Position numbers and translations under genes: made by a program. 30,088 nt of DNA from a virus, in IMG/VR virus record IMGVR_UViG_3300030104_005306, positions 7,940 through 38,027 of that record. One strand, given 5' to 3'. Shown here piece after piece: positions 1-9,532 of the stretch. The notes under the pieces were generated by a model. That model was not told the DNA's origin. It was given only the letters and a program-made list of their open reading frames with translations, and did no database searches. Position 1 is the stretch's first letter. Each line of letters begins with the position of its first letter.

Positions 1-3000
1 ACTGATAATAGGATAAGTGATGTTAAAATTATCAATGCTGGAATTGGATATTCGAGTACATCTTATATTAAAGTTGATTCACCAGGTAAAAATGGAAAAT
101 TAAGTGCTTCTGTTAGACCATTATCACTCAATTTAAACAATAAAATGGGTGATGAGTTGTTATTAGAAGGTGATAATAATTTATCTTATAGTCTTTGTGG
201 GTATGCAAAGACTTATAGAGACTCTTTTGGTGAGGTAGGAAGTGGTACCACAGTTCCTTCTAAAATTATTGGATGGGCATATGATGGAAATCCAGTATAT
301 GGTTCTTTTGGTTATAGTGATTCTGCAGATTCATCAAGTGATGCACGACGATTAGTTAGTGGTTATGAGGCAGATATTGCAAATATTGTAGATAGACCTG
401 TTGGATTTGCTGCTGGTTTCTTCGTAGATGACTATAAATTCACAAATAATGGTGATTTAGATGTTAATAATGGTAGATTTGGAAAAACACCAGAATATCC
501 TGATGGTGTTTATGCATATTTTGCAACTATTGATGGTGATGGTAAGACACAATTCCCATATTTCATCGGAAATTCTTATAGATCACTACCTTTAGAGCAA
601 AATATTGACCAAGATTTTGATTTTAAGGGATCAGATCTAAAAAGAAACACATTTCCTTACAGAGTTGCTGATAAAAATGCTGATAATGACTTTATTATCG
701 AAACAAATGAACTCGAAGATCAAAAAATAGAAATAAAATCAGTTACTGATGGTTCAGTTGACCAATTATCGGTTGTTTCAGCAGGAGAAAATTATAAAAT
801 TAATGATTCTATTGATTTTGACAACAATGGTGGTGGTTCTGGAGTAGTTGCTAAGGTTTCATCATTAAAAGGTAAGGATGTTGTTGGTGTAAGTGTCACA
901 ACATCTTCATATGAAAACGCAATATTCAGTTGGGTGGATAATAAGACAGTAAAAGTTACTGTATTACCAAGTCATAATTGGATAAACAATGATAATATTA
1001 TAATTTCTGGTGTTTCTACTTCATCTGGTATTTCTTCTAGTGTTCCAGCACTAACTCAAATAGATGGAAACTATCAAATTGGAGTTTCTTCTCAATCTGC
1101 ATCAATAATTTCGGAGATAACACCATCTGCAACGGGAATAACAACAGAAATATATGTTAGTTCAATACCAAATTCTCTTTCAATAGGAAGCACTGCTGAA
1201 ATTGGTGGAACAAATACTGAAGAACTAAAAATTCTTAATATCTATAGAGATCTTAAAGCATTAAGAGTTGTAAGATCAACAGGACTTGCTCATAGTATAA
1301 CTTCACCCATAACATATCTTCCAGATTCTTTTACTATCGAGAAAACAACAGATTCTTTCGAATCAGAAGTAAATGATATAGTTTACTTTAACCCAACACA
1401 ATCAGTTGGATTTGGTACAACAGCAGGAGTCACACATAAAACTTCCTTCCGTTTTGGTTCTACAGAAATAATTACAAGAAATATACCGACTCAAAGAATT
1501 TATCTTGAGGATCATCCATTTAAAGTTGATCAGGAATTAACATTTGATACGGGTGGTGAAGCTGCCATTGTAGTAGCTACAGGGATAGCTATCACTACAG
1601 ATACATTCGATCTTCCATCAACTGTTTATGTTTCTGATGTCACTCCAAATACCATTGGTATAAAAACAGGTATTGGTACAACTAGTGGTGATTTTAAAGA
1701 CCTTTACTTTACTGCTGGTGGTGCTGATTATGATGATAAGTATACATTCACAACCAATTATCCACAAATAACTGGAGAACTTCAGAAAATAACAGGAACA
1801 GTTGCAATATCTACGGTTGCCACATCCAATTTAAAATTTGGAGACCAAATTAAGTTGGATATTAAACCAGACCTATCAGTTGGGATTGGTACATCTACTG
1901 CTGTAAGGGTTGTAAGAGACTCTGAAACGGGTTATATGTTGATTGATCCAGTTGAGACATCTTACACAAATATAGACGTTGCTGCTGACACTATTAGAAT
2001 TGATAATCATGGATTTAAAAGAGGTGATAAGGTATTCTATACAATTTCTGATGGTACATTCCCTACTGGATTAACTACTAATAGTTCATACTTTACATAC
2101 GTTGTTGATGATAATTTCATTCAATTATCAGAAACATCTGTAGATTGTTTATCTAACCCACCAAAAGTTGTTGATATTACAGCAGCTGGTGTTGGAACTA
2201 GTAAGTTCTATCAAATTAATCCTCAACTTGAGGTTGTTAAAAATAATAACTTAGTATTTGATTTATCAGATTCCTCTTTATCAAATTATAATTTAAAATT
2301 CTACTATGATAATGAATTTAAGAATAATTTTGTATCTACAGGATCTACTACAAATACATTCAGTATAGTCAGTAGTGGAACTACAACTACACTTAATCAT
2401 GATTCATCTTATCCATCTAAGTTGTACTACTCTCTCGAAAGATCTGGATTTATTAGTACAGCAGACACTGAAGTTTCTAATTATTCTGAAATAACATTTG
2501 TAGATAGTCTCTTTAACAATTCATATAATGTTGTTGGAGTGGGTACTACCTCATTTGATTTTACTTTAAATCAAGTTCCAGAAAAATTATCATATTCTGA
2601 TACTGAGTGTGATTCTATTTCATACACTACTAAGTCTTTAAATGAGACAGGTGGTATTCATGCTGCCTCTATTGTTTCTGGTGGAGTTAATTACAAGAAA
2701 TTGCCCAATTTTGTCGGATCATCTTCTACAGAAGGAACTGGTGGTTATGTTATTGCAAAATCAAAAACTATTGGTAATATTAAGCAAGTAAGAATTATCA
2801 ATGAAGGGTTTGAGTATTCTGCAGATAGTACTCTAGAACCAACTGCATTAATATCTCCACTTATTTCTATTAAAAATTCTAATACTATAGGTGTTGTTAG
2901 TATTACTAGTGGTGGATCTCAATTCATAGATGCTCCAGATATTGTTATTGTAGATTCTACAACAAGAGAAAAAATTGATAGGGGTATTCTTCGTCCATTC

Positions 3001-6000
3001 ATAACAGGATCTGCTATTTCTAGAGTTGATATTATAAGTCCTCCAAATGGTCTTCCCGATGAACCTACTACATTATTCACCATCAATAATGATAATGGGG
3101 TTGGTATTTCATCGATTGTTTCTAATTCAACTGGAATATTTACATGTTATTTAGATACACCTTCATCAGGATTTTCAACTTTCCCATTCTTGGTTAATGA
3201 TGAAGTCTTTATAGAAGGAGTCAGTCGTGTTGGTTCAGCTGGATCTGGATTTAATAGTGCTGATTGTGGATACAAATTTGGTAAAGTTGCTAATTATACT
3301 ACTGGTACAACTGATTCAGTTACAATAGATCTTCAGACAATTGGTGTATCCACTAATACTGGAATAGCAGCAACTGATCAAGGTTCATTTGCAATGATTA
3401 TTAATAAGAATAATTATCCATCATTCACTACAGTTGAAGAATCTAATCAATTTATTATTGGTGAAGAACTGATATTAGATGAGGTTGTAATAGGATTAGT
3501 AATTACTCATTCTGAAGATGATTTTATTAAAGTATTTGGTAGTTATGAGTTAAAGGTTGGTGATATTATCACTGGACAAACTTCAGGATCAATAGCCACT
3601 ATTTCTAGTGTTCAAGAGAACTTAGGAAAATATACTGTTAAATTCTCGGTTAAGAAGAATATTGGATGGTCTGATGATATTGGAAAACTTGATTTAGATA
3701 CTCAGGTAATACCAGATAATGATTATTATCAAAATCTTTCATATACTGTTAAGAGTACAAAAGGATTTGATGAATTAAGAAGTCCAGTAAATGCATTACT
3801 TCATACTAGTGGACTTAAGAATTTTGCTGATGTTGGAATAGGTTCTACAACAAGATCTACTGGTGGAATATCTACAGATGGATCTTGGAGAGTTGGAACA
3901 TCTAGTACTGATTTCTCAATTATAATACAAGATGTTGTAGAAGATAATACAGTTTGGACTATTAATGATTATGATGAGGCATATGATTTTGGAAATAGTG
4001 CAACTCAATCTCGATTCATAAAACTCCAAAATAAGGCTTTATCTGATTATAATATTGCTCTAAGTAATGAGGTTCTTAAGATTGATAATATCAATCAGCA
4101 ATTCTCCAATCTTGAGGGTGATCCAAGTGAATACTTAGATCTTATTGAGTTACAAAGTAATGTTCCTTATCAGAATATTTTCTATAGAGTTACTAATTTA
4201 GATGCTACTGATGTTCAGACTACTGATTTAGTTGTATTAAATAATGGAACAAATAATGTTTTATTAGAAAAATCTAATTTAGAGGATGATTATAGCATAG
4301 GAACATTCAGTATTGCGATAAATTCATTGGGTGCAAATGTTCTTAGATTTACACCAAATCCAAATGCATATGATTATGATTATAATTTAAAAGAAATTAA
4401 GAAAACTTTTGATTCTTCTACAGGTATTGGAACTTTCCCAATAGGATTTGTTAATAAAACTGGATTTGTGGGTGTTGCTACAACAGCCACTTCTGGTGTT
4501 ACCACTACATCAATTATAGCAGTAGATTCTACTAAGTTTGATTCTTTCCATGTTCAGAATCATTTGGTGAATAAAACAACGGATGAAATGAATTATGTGG
4601 AAATATATGTTACTCATGATGGAACAGATACTTATACTTCTGAATATTTCTTAGATACTCATAATCCTATAGACGGATATTCAGGTACGTTAATGGGATC
4701 CTTTAGTGGAGAACTTGATGGATCCGTATTCTCTTTACAATATGAGAATGATTTAACTGATGAGATTGAAATTAGTTCTAATATTGTTGGATTTGGTAAA
4801 ACTTCTGTTGGAATTGGAACATATAGATTCCTTGCAACTGGTCAGGCAGAAACTTCTGAAAGAAGTGCACTTTATCAATCCAATTATGCAGTTGGAGTAG
4901 GAACAACAAGTATTGTTGAATTTGATTCGAATTTGTTTAATGCTGCTAAATCTATAGTTCAGGTTAGTGTCGGATCTACAAGAATTGTATCTGAGGTTAA
5001 ATTTAACCATGATACTACTAATACTTTTGTACAAACTGGCCCATTCTTGTCTAATGCTGGAATAGGAACAGTTAATCCTATTGGAGTCTTTACTGGAGTA
5101 TTAAGTGGTGGTACTTTTGCATTATCATTTACACCAGAAAGTGGATATGCATCAAATAGTATTCAGGTAGATGCTCTTACTTTAGGTGTGTATACTGATA
5201 TTGACACTGATAATATCCCTCTGATTAATGACTTTGAATATGGTAAAGCAAATGAGTCTATTAATGCACACTATTATAATGCTATTAATGGATTAAGAAT
5301 TGATAGAACGAATTTCACATTAAATCATGACAAAACACCAATTTTTGCAAAAACCTTTGATCCTAATTCTAGTGTCGTTAATCTTGCTACAGGACTCTTT
5401 AGTATTGACAAACATTTATTCAGAACAAATGAAGAGTTAATATACACACCTGGAGTATCATTTGTTGGTGTTGGAAGCACTGCAATGCAATATCAAAGTG
5501 GTGCATATCATCATCAACTTCCATCTTCAGTGTTTTCTATTAGAAACGATGCTAACAGTTTCTACATATCAACGACAAGAGCAGGAGCAGCTGTCACATT
5601 TGTCGGAGTTGGTACTGGAAATGTTCATCAATTTGCAATGGCAAAGGCTGACACTAAAGCAGTATTATCAATTAATGATGTAATTCAGTCACCATTAGCA
5701 TTTTCTCCTGTTAGTCATACTTTACAAAATAACCCAGAATCTGTATTGGGTGGTGTTGGTATAGGAACTACTGCGACTATATTCTCTCTTAGTGGAATAT
5801 CATCATTAGCTCCTACTGATATATTAAAAGTTGATGATGAATATATGAAAGTTCTTGATATTGGAATAGGAACGGAAACTAGTGGGCCTATTACAGTTGG
5901 AATAGGATCAACTACTCTAGTTCAGGTTGAGAGAGGTTTTGTTGGATCAGCAGCAACTGCTCATACTAACACAACAACTGCCCAACTTTATAAGGGTACA

Positions 6001-9000
6001 TATAGAATTGTTGGTCAAGATATTTGGTTTACAGAACCTCCAAGAGGAAATCCTCAAGTAATCAAAGATAGTAGTAATTTGGATTGGCCAACTTCCTCCT
6101 TTAATGGAAGGGTTTTCCTAAGAAATGATTATACTAGTAACAAAATATATGATGATGTTTCTAGTGAGTTTAGTGGAATTGCTACAAACTTTGAGTTAAA
6201 GGTTAACGATTCTCCTGTAGTTGGTATGGGAACTACTGGTGGTAATGGTATTGCACTAATTAATGGAATATACCAAAGACCAACAGCAAAAAATAACCCA
6301 CAAAATAACTATCAAATATTAGATTCTAGTGTAGGTTTTGGTACCACTAGTATAATGTTTACTGGTATTTCTACCAATGTTGGGGATCCAATAAGTATTA
6401 ATGAAAATGATATTAATCAAAATCAGTTACCAAGAGGTGGAGTAATAATATCTTTAGGATCCACACCAGGTAGAGGATATGCTCCTTTAGTACCAGCACA
6501 AGTTTATCCACAACTTGATGCTAATGGTACCATTACAAGTCTTGTCAGTGCTGCTGCAACAGGCCCAAGTAATTCTATCACAACTGCATCCTATAATAAT
6601 GAAACTGGATCTTTAGAGATTACTACTGAAAATGCACATAATTTTGAGGTTGGAATTGTAGATCAGGTAAAACTTGCAGGATTAGAATTTACTTGCAGTG
6701 GATCATTCAATGTATATGATGCTGATTATAATCAAACCACAGGTGACTTAGTATTGACAGTTGGTGATCATTATCTAGCAGCAGGTCAATTCATTGGAAT
6801 TAAGACTGATTCCTTGACATTTACTTGTGATGCTGATGCTGATGCCACATATCATTCTTATCCACGTCATGGTACTGATCCAATCGCAGGAATATCTACA
6901 CCTATTAGTGCAACAACTAATAGTACTATTACTGTTAATGTTGGAACTACTAGTGTTCATCAATTTGTAGGTATTGGTACAGAGGCAATTATCATTAGAA
7001 GTGGATATTCAGGAACAACAAGTAATATCTTCCCATATGCCGCCGTAGGATTGGGCAGCACAAGTTTTGATTATACAATCGTAAGTATTGCTGCTACAAA
7101 TAAATTTACAACTGAAGTAGGAATTAACTCAATACCTCATACTTTTGTTGGTGGTGGTAGTGTAATGCCTTGGTATGGAGATGCTAATCTCGGATCTGGT
7201 TATTATGGTGATACGGTTTCTATTGGAGTCACAGATATACCATTTACTCATAAGTTTGTAAGTGCTGCATCAGGTACTATAGTAGGTTATACCACTGCAC
7301 CTTCTTATATTGATTATAATCCAGCAACTGGATATCTGGTGGTATCTTTACCTAATCATGGAAAAACCACTAGTGATACTGTAACATTTGCTAATGATAA
7401 GATTACTCTTACATGTTCTAAAGATAACTATGCAACTGAGCACACCTATCCAAGAGCAAGTGATCGCATCTCAGGAATAGCAACCGCTATAACTGCTTAT
7501 GATACAAATACATTTACCGTATACGTTGGTGAGAATGCTGGTTCAGGTGGTTCGGTTACAGCCACGATAGGTATTGGTGGAACTCTAACCTTTACTATTG
7601 GTGCTGGTGGTACCAATTACCAGAATCCAGTTATCAACATCCCTGAACCATCATACGCTGGTTTAGGAGTTACTGGAATATCTAGATTATCAGTTCCAGG
7701 TGGAACTACCACAGATACTGGAGTTGGATTACTTTTAGATTTACAAGTATCAGCAGCTTCTACTGTTGGTGTAGGATCTACACAGTTTGCAGTGAACAAG
7801 TGGGAAATAGCAAGAAATGGATATGCATTCCAACGTGGTGATGTCTTTGCTCCTGTAGGATTAGTTACAGATGCTAGTCTTTCCAGTCCTATAGAGGAAT
7901 GTCAATTTACTGTATTGGACGTATATAATGATCCGTTTGCAGCATGGCAATTTGGACAATTGGATTATATTGATAGTATTAAACCTTTACAGGATGGAAG
8001 TAAGAGGAGATTTGATTTAAAATATGATGGAGATCTCTTAAGTTTTGAATTGCCAGAAAATCCTGATTTCCCATATATGAATCTTGCTAATGCATTATTC
8101 ATTGTTGTTAATGGAATTATTCAGGAACCAGGAGTTGCTTATGAGTTTGATGGTGGTACATCTTTTGTATTTACAGAAGCTCCTAAAGATGTAGATGATG
8201 TCGCAATATTCTTCTATCAGGGAAGTCCATCTGTTGATACTTCATTAGTAACTAATATTATTCCTTCTCTTAAGGAAGGTGATAGTGTTCAGATGAAGAA
8301 AATCACCGAACAAAATCCACCTACAGAAGTTAATCAAACTTCTAGATTTATTGCTGATTTGAGTAGATCAGATGTAATCGAAACTAATTTATATACTGGA
8401 GATGGTATTAGTGATACTAGACCAAAATCATTAAGTTGGACTAAACAGAAAATTGATAGAGTTATTAATGGTCAAATAATCTATAAATCTAGAGATGCTT
8501 TAGAATCATTAATATTCCCAACTGCAAAGATTATTAGCAACTTCTCAACAACTGATAATGTAGTATATCTTGATAATGCAGATTTATTTGCATATGATGT
8601 CATACCTTCTGCATCTCCTCTTGGTGGATTTATTGTAGATAACACCAATCCCGTTGCTGCTGCATTGACTGCCACAGTATCTCCTGCTGGAACTATTTCA
8701 GCACTCACTATTGTTAGTGGTGGATCTGGTTATGTTGGGGCAACAACTTCAGTTTCTATTACTGCACCACCAGTTGGTGTAGGCACCTTCATTAAACCAG
8801 ATGGTTCAGTTGGTGTAGGATTAACTGCAACAGCAACTGTTCCAGTAACTAATGGAGTTCTTACAGGAACTCCAATAATTACAGGAATTGGATTGGGTTA
8901 TACAACTACAAATCCACCTCAAGTAATTGCTGCTCTTCCTTCATATAAATCTGAATTAATTACTAATATTACTTCTGTTAAGGGATTCTCTGGAATTGTA

Positions 9001-9492
9001 ACTGGTATTGGAACAGCAGGAGGTGTTGGATCAACTCTTGCTATCAAATTCCATGTAACTGGTATTGCTACGGGTGCATGGACTGATTTAAGTGTAGGAT
9101 ATCCTATTTCTGTATTTGATACACAAGTTGGATCTGGAGTAAGTTCTGTTTATGAATCTGGTAATGGTATAGTTGGAGTCGGAACAACCTTCTTAGATAA
9201 TATCTATCGTGTTGCTCAGATATCCTTTACAGGAACTGCCAATTCACCAACTGCTGTTGGACTTATAACATGTAACGTTGAGTATTTCGGTAATCATGCT
9301 GGAATAACATCAACTGGAACTGTGCCAATAGGAGGAATATCATGGGGTAGATTGTCTGGAACTTTAACCAGAAATTCACCAGTCGGGTTTGCAGTTAGTA
9401 ACTATACTGTTAATTCTGGATTGACCACTTTCCCAACATTACAACGAAGAAGTGAGGGAATTAGAGACACTGGTGGAATTGAACCAAATTAA
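1..9492 (+). CDS. Giant repeat-rich virion structural protein (5' partial), in the gp7 slot of the baseplate cluster
   Basis: The reading frame is open from the first base of the window, so the Met codon at 145 is internal and the true start lies upstream; 3163 residues are visible. The N-terminal visible part (about nt 180-600) has a YHYH-like domain signature: 'GWAYDGNPVYG', then 'NNGRFGKTPEYPDGVYAYF' and 'FPYFIG'. The rest is beta-rich, with dozens of short VG(I/V)GTT motifs, Gly-x-x-Tyr repeats (for example nt 784, 2680, 8719, 8890) and three copies of a TC...YPR domain (nt 6586-7530). Near the C-terminus is an 'NGIIQEPGVAY' segment (about nt 8110-8145) of the type common in phage tail proteins. 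No signal peptide or membrane segment is evident. It lies directly before gp8, where T4 encodes wedge protein gp7 (about 1030 residues), so a peripheral baseplate or fibre role is likely. That role is inferred from position and composition; I see no direct gp7 sequence match. Confidence 0.8.
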   Translation, partial: TDNRISDVKIINAGIGYSSTSYIKVDSPGKNGKLSASVRPLSLNLNNKMGDELLLEGDNNLSYSLCGYAKTYRDSFGEVGSGTTVPSKIIGWAYDGNPVYGSFGYSDSADSSSDARRLVSGYEADIANIVDRPVGFAAGFFVDDYKFTNNGDLDVNNGRFGKTPEYPDGVYAYFATIDGDGKTQFPYFIGNSYRSLPLEQNIDQDFDFKGSDLKRNTFPYRVADKNADNDFIIETNELEDQKIEIKSVTDGSVDQLSVVSAGENYKINDSIDFDNNGGGSGVVAKVSSLKGKDVVGVSVTTSSYENAIFSWVDNKTVKVTVLPSHNWINNDNIIISGVSTSSGISSSVPALTQIDGNYQIGVSSQSASIISEITPSATGITTEIYVSSIPNSLSIGSTAEIGGTNTEELKILNIYRDLKALRVVRSTGLAHSITSPITYLPDSFTIEKTTDSFESEVNDIVYFNPTQSVGFGTTAGVTHKTSFRFGSTEIITRNIPTQRIYLEDHPFKVDQELTFDTGGEAAIVVATGIAITTDTFDLPSTVYVSDVTPNTIGIKTGIGTTSGDFKDLYFTAGGADYDDKYTFTTNYPQITGELQKITGTVAISTVATSNLKFGDQIKLDIKPDLSVGIGTSTAVRVVRDSETGYMLIDPVETSYTNIDVAADTIRIDNHGFKRGDKVFYTISDGTFPTGLTTNSSYFTYVVDDNFIQLSETSVDCLSNPPKVVDITAAGVGTSKFYQINPQLEVVKNNNLVFDLSDSSLSNYNLKFYYDNEFKNNFVSTGSTTNTFSIVSSGTTTTLNHDSSYPSKLYYSLERSGFISTADTEVSNYSEITFVDSLFNNSYNVVGVGTTSFDFTLNQVPEKLSYSDTECDSISYTTKSLNETGGIHAASIVSGGVNYKKLPNFVGSSSTEGTGGYVIAKSKTIGNIKQVRIINEGFEYSADSTLEPTALISPLISIKNSNTIGVVSITSGGSQFIDAPDIVIVDSTTREKIDRGILRPFITGSAISRVDIISPPNGLPDEPTTLFTINNDNGVGISSIVSNSTGIFTCYLDTPSSGFSTFPFLVNDEVFIEGVSRVGSAGSGFNSADCGYKFGKVANYTTGTTDSVTIDLQTIGVSTNTGIAATDQGSFAMIINKNNYPSFTTVEESNQFIIGEELILDEVVIGLVITHSEDDFIKVFGSYELKVGDIITGQTSGSIATISSVQENLGKYTVKFSVKKNIGWSDDIGKLDLDTQVIPDNDYYQNLSYTVKSTKGFDELRSPVNALLHTSGLKNFADVGIGSTTRSTGGISTDGSWRVGTSSTDFSIIIQDVVEDNTVWTINDYDEAYDFGNSATQSRFIKLQNKALSDYNIALSNEVLKIDNINQQFSNLEGDPSEYLDLIELQSNVPYQNIFYRVTNLDATDVQTTDLVVLNNGTNNVLLEKSNLEDDYSIGTFSIAINSLGANVLRFTPNPNAYDYDYNLKEIKKTFDSSTGIGTFPIGFVNKTGFVGVATTATSGVTTTSIIAVDSTKFDSFHVQNHLVNKTTDEMNYVEIYVTHDGTDTYTSEYFLDTHNPIDGYSGTLMGSFSGELDGSVFSLQYENDLTDEIEISSNIVGFGKTSVGIGTYRFLATGQAETSERSALYQSNYAVGVGTTSIVEFDSNLFNAAKSIVQVSVGSTRIVSEVKFNHDTTNTFVQTGPFLSNAGIGTVNPIGVFTGVLSGGTFALSFTPESGYASNSIQVDALTLGVYTDIDTDNIPLINDFEYGKANESINAHYYNAINGLRIDRTNFTLNHDKTPIFAKTFDPNSSVVNLATGLFSIDKHLFRTNEELIYTPGVSFVGVGSTAMQYQSGAYHHQLPSSVFSIRNDANSFYISTTRAGAAVTFVGVGTGNVHQFAMAKADTKAVLSINDVIQSPLAFSPVSHTLQNNPESVLGGVGIGTTATIFSLSGISSLAPTDILKVDDEYMKVLDIGIGTETSGPITVGIGSTTLVQVERGFVGSAATAHTNTTTAQLYKGTYRIVGQDIWFTEPPRGNPQVIKDSSNLDWPTSSFNGRVFLRNDYTSNKIYDDVSSEFSGIATNFELKVNDSPVVGMGTTGGNGIALINGIYQRPTAKNNPQNNYQILDSSVGFGTTSIMFTGISTNVGDPISINENDINQNQLPRGGVIISLGSTPGRGYAPLVPAQVYPQLDANGTITSLVSAAATGPSNSITTASYNNETGSLEITTENAHNFEVGIVDQVKLAGLEFTCSGSFNVYDADYNQTTGDLVLTVGDHYLAAGQFIGIKTDSLTFTCDADADATYHSYPRHGTDPIAGISTPISATTNSTITVNVGTTSVHQFVGIGTEAIIIRSGYSGTTSNIFPYAAVGLGSTSFDYTIVSIAATNKFTTEVGINSIPHTFVGGGSVMPWYGDANLGSGYYGDTVSIGVTDIPFTHKFVSAASGTIVGYTTAPSYIDYNPATGYLVVSLPNHGKTTSDTVTFANDKITLTCSKDNYATEHTYPRASDRISGIATAITAYDTNTFTVYVGENAGSGGSVTATIGIGGTLTFTIGAGGTNYQNPVINIPEPSYAGLGVTGISRLSVPGGTTTDTGVGLLLDLQVSAASTVGVGSTQFAVNKWEIARNGYAFQRGDVFAPVGLVTDASLSSPIEECQFTVLDVYNDPFAAWQFGQLDYIDSIKPLQDGSKRRFDLKYDGDLLSFELPENPDFPYMNLANALFIVVNGIIQEPGVAYEFDGGTSFVFTEAPKDVDDVAIFFYQGSPSVDTSLVTNIIPSLKEGDSVQMKKITEQNPPTEVNQTSRFIADLSRSDVIETNLYTGDGISDTRPKSLSWTKQKIDRVINGQIIYKSRDALESLIFPTAKIISNFSTTDNVVYLDNADLFAYDVIPSASPLGGFIVDNTNPVAAALTATVSPAGTISALTIVSGGSGYVGATTSVSITAPPVGVGTFIKPDGSVGVGLTATATVPVTNGVLTGTPIITGIGLGYTTTNPPQVIAALPSYKSELITNITSVKGFSGIVTGIGTAGGVGSTLAIKFHVTGIATGAWTDLSVGYPISVFDTQVGSGVSSVYESGNGIVGVGTTFLDNIYRVAQISFTGTANSPTAVGLITCNVEYFGNHAGITSTGTVPIGGISWGRLSGTLTRNSPVGFAVSNYTVNSGLTTFPTLQRRSEGIRDTGGIEPN
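180..600 (+). other. YHYH-like domain within the giant protein
   Basis: The translated segment contains an Asp-Gly-Asn-Pro-Val-Tyr-Gly core (nt 280-303), followed by Asn-Asn-Gly-Arg-Phe, Thr-Pro-Glu-Tyr-Pro-Asp-Gly-x-Tyr-Ala-Tyr-Phe and Phe-Pro-Tyr-Phe-Ile-Gly. From memory, this order resembles the YHYH family, found in secreted bacterial proteins and in large structural proteins of marine T4-like phages. The eponymous Tyr-His-Tyr-His stretch is not visible and may lie upstream of the window or be degenerate. The function of the domain is unknown to me. Confidence 0.5.
6586..6702 (+). repeat. Copy A of the TG-L...FTC repeat domain in the giant protein (truncated copy)
   Basis: The copy reads Tyr-Asn-Asn-Glu-Thr-Gly-Ser-Leu-x-Ile-Thr ... 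His-Asn-Phe ... Leu-Glu-Phe-Thr-Cys. It matches the first half of copies B and C but stops after the Cys, lacking the His-x-Tyr-Pro-Arg second half. It abuts copy B. It is a protein-level repeat; the DNA has diverged. Confidence 0.7.
6721..6948 (+). repeat. Copy B of the TG-L...FTC...YPR repeat domain
   Basis: A full-length copy: Tyr-Asn-Gln-Thr-Thr-Gly-Asp-Leu-Val-Leu-Thr ... Leu-Thr-Phe-Thr-Cys ... His-Ser-Tyr-Pro-Arg ... Asp-Pro-Ile-Ala-Gly-Ile-Ser-Thr-Pro-Ile ... Thr-Val-Asn-Val-Gly. It aligns by eye with copy C across its whole length. Similar units occur many times in large structural proteins of marine T4-like phages, as far as I recall. Confidence 0.75.
7303..7530 (+). repeat. Copy C of the TG-L...LTC...YPR repeat domain
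   Basis: A full-length copy: Tyr-Asn-Pro-Ala-Thr-Gly-Tyr-Leu-Val-Val-Ser ... His-Gly ... Ile-Thr-Leu-Thr-Cys ... His-Thr-Tyr-Pro-Arg ... Asp-Arg-Ile-Ser-Gly-Ile-Ala-Thr-Ala-Ile ... Thr-Val-Tyr-Val-Gly. It is separated from copy B by about 350 bases of VGxGTT-rich sequence. Copies B and C are both 76 codons long as delimited here. Confidence 0.75.
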
Positions 9493-9507
9493 TTCTTTAT
9501 AAACTCT

Positions 9508-9515
9508 TATAAATA
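9508..9515 (+). promoter_or_regulatory. T4-type late promoter (TATAAATA) for gp8
   Basis: An exact TATAAATA octamer lies in the 40-base gap before gp8, ending 17 bases upstream of its ATG. This is the T4 late-promoter -10 consensus, recognised by the phage sigma factor gp55 with the gp45 clamp; cyanophages use NATAAATA. A near-copy (TTATAAAC, about 9498-9505) sits just upstream, giving an imperfect tandem. The predicted leader would be only about a dozen bases, and no clear Shine-Dalgarno sequence is present. Confidence 0.75.
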
Positions 9516-9532
9516 TCTAAAAAACTATTAAT

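Noticed and set aside
145-147. ATG at 145 as the start of the giant protein
   Set aside because: The same frame is open back to base 1 and codes for matching beta-repeat sequence, including a GIGY unit. The gene therefore begins upstream of the window.
4753-5034. Minus-strand ORF of 93 codons, and other minus-strand ORFs (for example 26480-26785 and 28485-28811)
   Set aside because: They lie wholly inside well-supported + strand genes. Their translations are Ser/Asn/Cys-rich or otherwise typical antisense shadows, without ribosome-binding sites or recognisable domains.
5000-9200. CRISPR-like or tandem DNA array from the repeated VGIGTT codons
   Set aside because: Repeat spacing is irregular, the copies differ at the DNA level, and all are in frame in one coding region, so this is protein-level repetition.
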